Shown here piece after piece: positions 46,130 through 54,268 of a stretch of DNA of 54,268 nt. Numbering within the stretch: position 1 is the stretch's first letter; every line of letters begins with the position of its first letter. The notes beneath the pieces are model-generated. The model saw only the letters and a list, made by a program, of their open reading frames with translations. It was not told where the DNA came from and ran no database searches. The position numbers were made by a program, and so were the translations under genes. The DNA comes from Chara braunii (lineage: Eukaryota > Streptophyta > Charophyceae > Charales > Characeae): contig BFEA01000154.1 in NCBI GenBank assembly GCA_003427395.1, positions 563,864 through 618,131 of the forward strand, given 5' to 3'.

Positions 46130-47203
46130 CCTTCAACTTCTTTCTTCCACATCTTACATCTGCGAGGGGTATGACCGGTCTTCCCACAATAGGCACGTAC
46201 TATTTTTACCCACTGTTTTCGCCCTCTTTTGTTCCTTTGTCCTGTACGACTTACAGCTGGCGATGTTCCCTTGTCATGACACTCTCTTTTTGGATCAGTC
46301 GTAGTGCGCGGAAGAGCTATACCAACTTCTTCCTAAACCCTTCGCTCCTCTGTTCCCTTCTCGTTTGAAGCGTCAAACATCCTCTCACAGGTATGAGCTG
46401 CAATACTCCTCACTCTAGCCTGTACCTCTTTTCTCTCAACACATGACTCTCTTTTCTTCTCTTTGCTCCACCTATGATTTCGTTTGACGACCTTAGCGTC
46501 CTTCTGAAATCTACCTCTCAGACCGTCAGAGGTGCATGCTGTAAGGTCATTTGCCATTTTCCCATGCCCATTTTTCTCATAATCCAGCGCCTCCTTTCTT
46601 TTCCTCGCTTCCCGCAGAGTATGACAGAGGTGTTGATTGAAATCGCCTTAAAATTCTCTCGTATTTTATCCCATGTAAGCCTCCCTTCTGTCCCACGAAT
46701 CAAATCCCGTTGCTCTGGATCCGTAAAGTTCATAAGGAAGACAAAACACTTGTCATATTCAGACAACCCCCAAACCTTGCGGGATGCGCGATTATAATCC
46801 TTCAAGAAGTGCCCTACGGAAATATAACTGTATCGATCTATCTTCTCAAGATCGTCTTTGGTCAGTTGTTCCTCATCTAACCGGTATTTATTCCACATGT
46901 CATCATAGAACTTTCTCCATGATGACCCCGCTCTTCAAACCAACCCACTGACTTCCTCCTTCAAGCCTATATGAATATTTTTTACAACCTCTTTATCATC
47001 TGCTCCTTAGTGCATTCGTAGTAAGACGCTATTTGCCTAAACTTGTCAAGGAAGTTAGAAACATGATAGCCCTTGAAAAAGTCGATCTCAACCTTGGGTA
47101 GGTTGTCTTGCTCCCAATCTCGCAGACCCAGCAGAGAGGCGAGTTTCTCGACCCCAATTTTCTCTTGAGAGTCTTCTATCTCGAGCGTCTTCGACCTCAT
47201 CAC
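46130..47203 (-). pseudogene. gag: gag of the giant-LTR element, with mutated zinc knuckle
   Basis: The minus-strand frame starts MMRSKTLEIEDSQEKIG and runs into KVEIDFFKGYHVSNFLDKF and YYECTKEQMIKRL (47203-46982), a typical gag N-terminal matrix/capsid pattern. After a frameshift and a TGA, MWNKYRLDEEQLTKDDLEKI and VWGLSEYDKCFVFLMNFTDP (46898-46518) continue the capsid. Another frame change gives KDAKVVKRNHRWSKEKKR (46557 on), one TAG at about 46335, and then a knuckle AYCGKTGHTPRRC near 46205-46160. The knuckle's first cysteine codon has become Arg (CGT from TGT). No protease frame follows. The product would coat and package element RNA. It is dead in this copy. Confidence 0.72.
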
Positions 47204-48560
47204 CTGTTGAACAATAACGAGCGGCGTTAGGATCGAGCCTCAAAGGAAGTTGCGGAGCTAAATCTAATATATAATATATCCCACTAAAATTATTATGTTC
47301 TCATCATGAAGGCGCACATAATAATTTATTCAGAACAACGGCGTTACCGAAGAGAGTCTTTGAATCTTTTTTTTCAAAAACGCACATAACTCGACGAGCT
47401 AAAGACTCCCACGGACCGACATTTCTCGGGTTTCTTATCAGCTCCTCCAGGAAGTGCCCTGCGAACCGTGCGAAATAGTTGCCCATTACACGACTCACTA
47501 ACTCTACTTGCTTTGAGTTCTCTTACCTATTTGGCGGGGTTTCATTGGATCAAGTGACCAGTTTCCCCAGTGGAATATTGACCTATAAATCCTTCAAATC
47601 ATAACTCAGGCACTAACCACTTATGGTTTCTATTATCAAGGAAGGACACAATATACATATGTCAAATAGGTGGATACTCCAAACATGAATCCAAAATATA
47701 GTACAACCCATGATAAATAACATATATTGATAACAATGATTCTTGCATGATAAACACAAATTATTTGCAAGGGTTGTAGTTGAAGGACACAATATGCTTT
47801 ATAAACAACAATATGAACCCAACTCACAATGAGCATATTTCATATTCTATAAGGCAAAAATAAGACTAGCAATGAGCAAATAACATGATACAATTGTTAC
47901 CCGTTCCACTCTTAAGCGAAGCATTCAATGCTGAGGAGCGATATAATCCTCATGAGATGACATCTTGACTCCTGAGCCCCGCTCTGAAGATCAAGCCTCA
48001 CTGCAACCTTCTCTGATTCCAACACTTGCACCTCACAGAATCCTAATCATGGTCAAATGAACAATCCCATTCATACTTATCAAGGCAAGGAACAACGAAT
48101 TCTCGCTCTTACAAATATGGTGGTCCTGCTTAATGCGAGTCGAGCCTAGGTCGCTAGTCTAAAACCGTTCTTACTAGGCAGTAGCTGTTACACTTGGCCA
48201 TCACAGTTTTGGCAAGGTAACAAGCCTTTTCCATCTCTTGCAACAGATAATGTAGTTAGTCTCCTATCATAGGAAAGGTAACAACACCCCACTAATAGAC
48301 TAGGAACATAATTCCCGTGTGGGTCTCACTATCATTCTTGAGACTGATAACTACTTTCTTAAGCCTTAACAAGGGAGTAACAATTCAAGAATGCACTTCC
48401 ACTAAGGACAACTATACACGCTGACTTACTCCTTTGAGGAAGAACCACCTTCCCCAGGAATGAGCCACCCCATTCATCTCTGGTCCCATTCCAGATGTGG
48501 GTTTCATGCAAAGTCTATATCCTCTTGAAAGACAATCCATACATACGTCATCAATCAGAC
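47204..48560 (-). other. Untranslated leader of the giant-LTR element
   Basis: About 1.36 kb between primer site and gag on the minus strand. It is the stretch whose homologue is seen at 17380-18010. It is AT-rich near 47600-47900 and encodes no recognisable protein. Confidence 0.6.
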
Positions 48561-48627
48561 AGCAACGGCGCCATCTGTCAACTGTTATCCTCGCCAGACA
48601 ACCGTTATCCTTGGCAACGGCGCCATC
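48561..48627 (-). promoter_or_regulatory. Duplicated tRNA-Asp primer binding site
   Basis: The minus strand reads TGGCGCCGTTGCC (48625-48613) two bases after the LTR end, an exact match to the 3' end complement of plant tRNA-Asp(GTC), whose 3' end is GGCAACGGCGCCA. A second near-identical copy, TGGCGCCGTTGCT (48573-48561), lies 52 bases further, followed on the LTR side by another CTGTC. The segment with its GATAACAGTTG/GATAACGGTTG flank is duplicated in tandem. This motif gives the element's orientation. Confidence 0.8.
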
Positions 48628-50894
48628 TGTCGAACGCATCGGTCCAGCACCGCATAAGGCAGCCCGGGACCCTTCCGGCCGCGTCACGCAGAAGTTGGTT
48701 TTAATCCTCACCGCAAACACATAATGGAGCTTCCGCAAGCCGCTCCGGTCGAGTGCGCCAGCCATACCTTTCGCGAATCCCTACGACAGGATAGGGCCTA
48801 CGCGAGGCACGACTTACCTCCATGTTACGGGAGTTGTCACCTCCCTTCGGTGGGCGTATCCCGCCGAGCTACCAGTCAACAGTACGAAAGCTAATCAGTT
48901 GCAATCGTAAAGGTGGACCAGCCGAAGGCGTTTCTCGTACGCTGTAGCATAGGGAGTATGCGCGGTAATACGCGTCTATTGGACCCTCACGCGAATCGAC
49001 ATCTTGAGGGGTTGAAGTCCAAAGTGTGACTCGTTGCCGGTCGACTAGGAAGCGTCCCACATACCACGCGAACACCACTCTAGAGAATATAAAAATAAAA
49101 AACACACACATACACATACACAAAACGACAAAGAACAAAGAAAGAACAAAGAACGCGACAACACTCATAGTGCCTTAGTAGTCATCCCATAACTCTTCGA
49201 CGTGGAAATCGGATAGACGACGTGTGCGAGACTTAGTATAAAACCTCGTGGACGCAGGGCTAACTCATATCGACTCGTAAAGCAAGCATACACAAACAGT
49301 CCCATTGATGGCGTACTATGTAGTACCCATACTCATTCAGTCCTCGTTAATCTCGAGGGTCGCATTTGACACTCAAGTGTCGTCTAACACGCGCCGTGAG
49401 GGATTTGATCTCTCGACGCTGGACAACCGCCATGTGCAGTTGAAAACCACATCCTCTTCTGCACCGTGCGGAGAGTGGGTGGTACACAGGTTCATACCTG
49501 TGGTGACTACCGTCTCTTATCGCCCTGGAGACCAGCTCTATCATCCAGAGTCTGGAAAGAAGTCAAGGAGTTTGACTTTGACGGCTGCCACAGACTACAA
49601 TGTCCAACTATAAAAATTAACAAGCAAAATCAATCATTAAATAAGTAAACACCCAACACTCATATATCAAATCAGAACTTGCCATAAAATAAAAGAAGGG
49701 GAAACATAAACCCATCAAGTATGCAGATCGTGCAACAAATGGTTGTTATTCTCACTTCCTCCAAAGTCTGACTCATATACCAAGCTCCAGAGTACTAACC
49801 GACATAAAACACAAGCACACACAATAGTCACATTGCCATACACCAATGTGGTCAACTTTAATGCTCCCTGTAACTCACACCATGCCTCACACACTCAAGC
49901 CCCAGTCATAGTTCAACTTTCTCACAAGTTCTTTGTAATGACCATTAAAATAAGTTCGGTTAAAACCCTCAAAGAAACATATCAAACCTCAGGGTTAGGT
50001 CAATCAAGTTGAGATACAGGTGTAAGTAAAGTTGTGTTGTGAGACAACGAGTCGGCGATCAACCAACCGACCTGTTATCAGTGATAACAGAAAATGATCC
50101 TCGTAGGATCAAGCTGAAGTTAGTCCAAATCTCGGATCGAATGTCCAAAGAAGACCTGTATCATACGACAAGTCAATGTCCAAGGTAAATCGTCAATGTA
50201 TGGAGATCAAATCCCCATGACACGCTCTCACTCAAGACTTTCCTCATAGCCAAACCGTGGTCTGCCTCTAAGCCAGTGCCTAAAGAAAGGTAGACCTATG
50301 GCATAATCTCCCTCATATAGAGTGGATTGCCAGAGTCGCCACTTGTCAAAATAAGATCTATCTCCTCTAAACTAAGAAACTTTCAGCGGCGCTTCCTGTA
50401 AAAAAAGTGTCTTTCCAGAATTTATATCAGCCTAAATATAAAAACAGAAATAATCTTGAACTTTCCAAAGTCAAATTTTGTCCAACTCCCTAAATTAGAA
50501 AAAAAATTGGGCAGCACTCCCTTTTGAAAATGAGACTTCCCATATTTTTACTAAGCCATATATAAAATATAAGACAAGTTAAACTTTTGAAAGGTCAAAT
50601 TTTAACTAAGTCCTTGGATTCGCAGAAATTTCGGCAGCGCTTTCCGTAGAGAAAGCAGCTTACAGAATTTTATACAAGATCAAGTATAATAAATGATCCC
50701 AGAAAATGCAGAAATCAACCAAATAAACTTATCCCAGAAAATGCAGGAATTGAAACTAACTCCTATAGCTGTAGCACGTGGCGAGCAACTAAAGCAACTA
50801 CCTATCAAATTGAAACTCAGACTAAAGTAGTAGTCGCACTCAACCACATGCAGACCAAACCACAAACGTAAGTACTCTCACCAGCCCAAAGTCA

Positions 50895-50903
50895 CTTTAT
50901 ATA
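50895..50903 (-). promoter_or_regulatory. Candidate TATA box, right LTR
   Basis: Minus-strand TATATAAAG in the same context as 39583-39575. Being in the 5' LTR, this is the copy that would drive element transcription. Confidence 0.45.
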
Positions 50904-50971
50904 AGATAGTTCATGAAACCCTAAGATGATTTAATCATTTTTTACCCAGCTTACATAGGGCATCGAGTTAG

Positions 50972-51580
50972 GTCATTCGTCTTAGAAAAAATGCCAACTC
51001 TCTGTCTTAGTTATACACGAACAGGTTGCACAACTACTTATCTCTTCATTGGGCACATGACTAAGCCATTCATCTTAGAAACAATGTTTGGTCGCCCTGA
51101 TCTGTTTAATATCCAAAATTTAATAACTTTTTGACTTTGTTCAAAAGAAAAAACAAATACGGGCAGGGGACTGAACCATTTGACTTGGAAACAATGTTCA
51201 ACTTGCCCAGACTACTTCCAATTATACTCTGTAATTTTCCTTCTCTTCTTAGTGATATGGCTTAGCGCTGGGCCATTCGGCTTGGAAAAAATGTCCAGCC
51301 ACCAGTTCACATACAAATATAAGCAGAATAATTTCTTTTATACTTAGTTTATACTTATATGCGTGGTTTTCAGACTAGACAATTCATCTTAGAAACAATG
51401 TTCAGCCTTAGACCAAAATCCTTCCTCAGAACACAAAACAAGAACTTAATCCCTTCAAATCAGACAAACTCTCAGAAATTAAACACAGCAACCAGGTCAT
51501 TCAACTTAGAAACAATGCCTGACCCTTCAGAAAACAGCCAAATAAACATAGCTCTGGGCCGTTCAGCCTAGAAACAATGC
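50972..51580 (-). repeat. Seven dispersed copies of the 22-bp motif in the right LTR
   Basis: Copies start at 50972, 51065, 51175, 51272, 51379, 51496 and 51558 on the plus strand. Each is the counterpart of one in the left LTR, so the seven-copy arrangement existed before insertion. Confidence 0.85.
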
Positions 51581-53369
51581 CCAGTCCTTAGTTGACCCGG
51601 TCAAATGCATGCAGTCTGCTTTTCTCCCACCTTCATTCCTTTGTCTGCTTTCAATCAGAATAAAGGTAAAACTTAAACTTGACTCTCATACATTCCTTCG
51701 ATTTAGTCTGATTGAGTCATGAAAGAAAGCAAGTCATAGGGGCAATCTCATACATATATCAGTTAAGCTAAAAGGAGATAGGCAAACGGGGGTATAATGG
51801 GGTCATACAAGTAAAAAGGATATACCTGATGTTCCGTGTCTTTAGAACCTCCCCTAGGTTCCGGCAGAGTTCCCGCAATCGGTGGGTGGACTCCTCACTG
51901 AGTCTTGTTGGGGTCCTATGGGTTGCAATCCTGCCTGCCGCCTTCCTCTCAGAACCAATAGACTAGACTTAGAGTTAGAAGGACAAAAGGATAAGGTTTT
52001 AAGTCACTCAGATCCAAGGGGGTTACTCTCAGACTCGTGCGAGAGGGTTTTGATATCTTGAGCGACTGAGGGCCCCACAATGGCGGCCAAACTCGCACCT
52101 CAACTTGGTCAAACAAAAACTGAACTTCCAAATTCAACTCTCTGACAACCTCCCAAGTCGCAGCGATAACCTCTCCTACCACAATCGTGATCACTCTGCA
52201 ACTTTGTTTTCACGGCCCGCCGGTAGCTGCTTTGCCCCCCTTTCGATTCTGCCCGCCATGCACGCGGGATGCGACGTAGAAACCTCGAAGAGAAATGCAA
52301 GACAATTCAAAAAAGGTCATAACACTGTAGGAAACTACAGGGTTAGAGGGTCAGCAGATCGGCAACGGTGGAGTAGAGAGCAAGGCACCAGCAACAAAAC
52401 TACCAACCTACAAGGCACGAAAGTGACAAATACGAAAGATACGACTTGTGGATGAGCAGTACTGTAGCAAAGCAGCAGGGAAAAAGGTCACACCAACAAC
52501 CCGGTCACTCTGCAAAGCAAACTCATCAACCCGCAAAGAACCATGTGCGAAGCAAGTGGAACACAGGCGGCAGGGCAGCTGTGGGACGCAGATAAGAATG
52601 CCCATCCAACGCGAAAGAGAGTAACACCTGACCAACTCACATTACGATTAAGCCCCGCAAACTGTTGATTCCTACCACCTACTGAGCCAAAGAGTCACCC
52701 CGATAGACATCCGTCATCACCTACAGGCAACACAGATACTCCGAACCGAGCGACCTCTATCTCAGGTGGAAGGGAGCCTCTCGATCCCGCTTCCTTCTTC
52801 GCCCAGGTAAGTGACTCCTCTCCCTCTGCATGCGTTGTCAGCACCTACACGTTGCCTGTCTCACGGAAGGTGTGCGCTCTCTTTCCTTGCTGCCGCAGTC
52901 GACTCCGGTCAGGTAGGTGTCCGACTCCTTCCTTCTTCATACGAGCCGAAAGGTAAGAATGAATCTTCCCCTTGAACCCAAGTAGGTTCAATGCACACCG
53001 ACACAGAACTGCCCGCGTATTCCAGTCGAGGCGGCGGGCCTATCTTCCTCTTTGCATACTCAGGCTTGACGCACTCCACGCCCGATTTATATTATGCAAT
53101 CTCTTTGCCAATCATAACTGGGAAACAGCACAAGCATAACCCATCCCCGCCGTTTAGCGCCACCAATATGTTAACACTCGGATCTTACTCGGTACATTGT
53201 CATTACTGCGAAGTAGTCGGTAAGCCAAGGTAAGTTTTAATCGCTTACCTTCGTCTTAACTCCCTTTCATTTCAACAGTGCCGCATACTCCTTCACTGCC
53301 CATTCTCTCCTTGCCTTTCGCTATGCCATTCATCTCAACTCTCGTTCAATTTTTATTTTTATTTTATTT

Positions 53370-53375
<6 letters not shown>

Positions 53376-53429
<54 letters not shown>
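53376..53429. repeat. (CT)27 microsatellite in right LTR
   Basis: Uninterrupted CT at the position equivalent to 42053-42112 of the left LTR, preceded by a T/A-rich run not seen there. Confidence 0.95.
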
Positions 53430-53431
<2 letters not shown>

Positions 53432-53822
53432 ACAGTAGGATGAGCAAAGTCGAATCGAATCTTTCGCTAGAATGCGAATAAATTCATTAGTCCTCTGAAA
53501 CTGCTCCCAGGCGCAGCTCTTAGTGCCTATACTAACAAAACCGCCACGCACAACTCTTAGTGGCTATACTAGCTAAACCGTCACTCCTCCGTTAAAACTG
53601 ACGCCGCCTTTCAACTCACAGCGTCAAGACAACCTCGCTCATTACTTTTCTCTGTCCGTTTCTACGAAGAAACGGACGAGATCCGGGTTTTTTTCGCCTC
53701 ATCTCGTTCACCATCTCGACGCAGCTCGTTTTCTTATAACGCGAAAACTAACATTCCTTTCCTAAATTTAACTTCTCCAACTAAATAGTAATGCTCTAAA
53801 ACCCTACCCTAGCACCTTCGCT

Positions 53823-54116
53823 CACTCGTGGTCGACAAACCCAAAAACCTTCGGCGAATGATTCACTGAAGCTTGCAAAGAATCTTCCAATTTTTCGTCA
53901 AAAAACTGAGTTTTTTCCTTAGAGAATTTTTTTTTTAAGGTACATTTTCGTGAAAGAAGAATAATTTTTTTCAAGGTGGTAATAAACATCTTAATATTGT
54001 CCTTGAATTGTCTTAAAACTTCGCCAATTTCTTTTCTCTTTTCTTACTTACTTTTTAATTTTTGAAGTTTCGTTATTGAGCTTCGTCGAATGTCCTTTTC
54101 TACTTCGAGTCCTCAA
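53823..54116. other. Flank right of the giant-LTR element
   Basis: AT-rich, no frame of note. It does not resemble the missing 5' part of the transposase-like gene that lies left of the element. A deletion or rearrangement at the element's outer edge is possible. Confidence 0.4.
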
Positions 54117-54268
54117 CCCTTACCCTATTCCCCCTGGTCGCCGAATTCCAACCTTTTTGTTGTCATTTTTGTCTTTGGTCACTTCACCCTTCCGCCATCC
54201 CCCTCGTCGCCGAATTTTTATCTCTTTGTTGTCCTTTTTGTCTTTGGTTACTTCACCCTTGCCCCATC
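54117..54268. repeat. Minisatellite with 70-bp unit, cut by window end
   Basis: CCCTT...CCCCCT(G/C)GTCGCCGAATT...TTTGTTGTC...TTTTTGTCTTTGGT recurs at 54117 and 54187, and a third unit starts at 54256. The unit is 69-70 bp; the array continues beyond the window. Confidence 0.85.

Larger units (their letters stand above)
37356..53822 (-). mobile_element. Giant-LTR, gag-only LTR retrotransposon (TR-GAG-like)
   Basis: About 16.5 kb with two direct repeats of roughly 5.2 kb (37356-42513 and 48628-53822) around a 6.1-kb interior. Orientation is minus. The tRNA-Asp primer site lies just left of the right repeat, and a polypurine tract (on the minus strand) lies just right of the left repeat. A gag-like gene runs from 47203 to about 46130. 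No protease, RT, RNase H or integrase motif is visible in the interior. Such terminal-repeat elements with only gag are known as TR-GAGs and depend on an autonomous partner. LTRs of this size recall the Tat/Ogre group. In a 120-bp sample the LTRs differ by about 10%, so insertion is old. It is inserted in the transposase-like gene. Confidence 0.78.
48628..53822 (-). repeat. 5' LTR (right copy) of the giant-LTR element
   Basis: Begins TGTCGAACGCATCGGTCC and remains homologous to the left copy until ACCTTCGCTC near 53822, after which the two diverge. It carries about 60 bp near 48983-49035 that the left copy lacks. By comparison with the left copy it should reach a CAACTTTACA end some 40 bp later; that end is not recognisable, so this LTR is truncated or altered at its outer edge. 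No target duplication can be confirmed. Confidence 0.82.

Noticed and set aside
37356-53822. Large tandem segmental duplication instead of an LTR element
   Set aside because: The repeats begin with TG, a tRNA-Asp primer site abuts the right copy, a purine tract abuts the left copy, and a gag gene lies between in the matching orientation.

Overview
ORGANISM AND CHARACTER. The window is repeat-dominated nuclear DNA from a eukaryote with a large genome. It has no intact host gene, no recognisable rRNA or tRNA gene and no CRISPR array. Nearly every protein signal is a broken piece of a mobile element. The plant-type chromodomain Ty3/gypsy element, the tRNA-Asp primer site and above all a Penelope-like element with an N-terminal GIY-YIG nuclease (Chlamys-type, so far known from green algae, spike mosses and slime molds) suggest the green lineage. 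A streptophyte alga such as Chara is my guess; this is inference, not an identification. LAYOUT. (1) 139-2957: degraded LINE on the minus strand (RT core fragment, C-terminal region, zinc-binding tail). (2) 2958-7753: minus-strand Penelope-like element (PLE) flanked by two direct repeats of about 360 and 410 bp that look like pseudo-LTRs. Its frame reads Arg/Asp-rich region, CCHC zinc knuckle, GIY-YIG nuclease, CxC linker, reverse transcriptase; it is broken by stops, frameshifts and small tandem duplications. (3) 7754-19510: AT-rich, ORF-poor old sequence holding one unrecognised gene fragment (10277-11330), tandem duplications, a foldback repeat, and a diverged leader (17380-18010) related to the large element further right. 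(4) 19511-29041: plus-strand Ty3/gypsy chromovirus, 9.5 kb, with 1.0-kb LTRs, tRNA-Met primer site, gag, protease, RT, RNase H, integrase and chromodomain-like tail; it carries a 720-bp internal duplication and is inactivated. (5) 29042-33055: flank of the older element, microsatellites, nothing codable. (6) 33056-37355: minus-strand remnant of a DUF7869-like transposase-type gene, interrupted by a 344-bp MITE with an 11-bp target duplication, a CACCACTTCA foldback element, and a 53-bp-arm hairpin. (7) 37356-about 53822: a very large minus-strand LTR retrotransposon inserted in that gene. It has LTRs of about 5.2 kb, a duplicated tRNA-Asp primer site, a broken gag with a mutated zinc knuckle, and no visible pol, so it resembles a TR-GAG non-autonomous element. 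Its LTRs each carry seven copies of a 22-bp motif just upstream of a candidate TATA box. (8) 53823-54268: flank with a 70-bp minisatellite running off the window. HOW IT FITS TOGETHER. This is a stack of nested insertions: the gypsy element sits in an older AT-rich relative of the gag-only element, and the large gag-only element sits in a DNA-transposon-like gene already hit by MITEs. The most notable objects are the N-terminal-nuclease PLE with a gag-type zinc knuckle, and the giant-LTR element with its repeated upstream promoter motif. All family calls rest on motifs read by eye; no database was searched.
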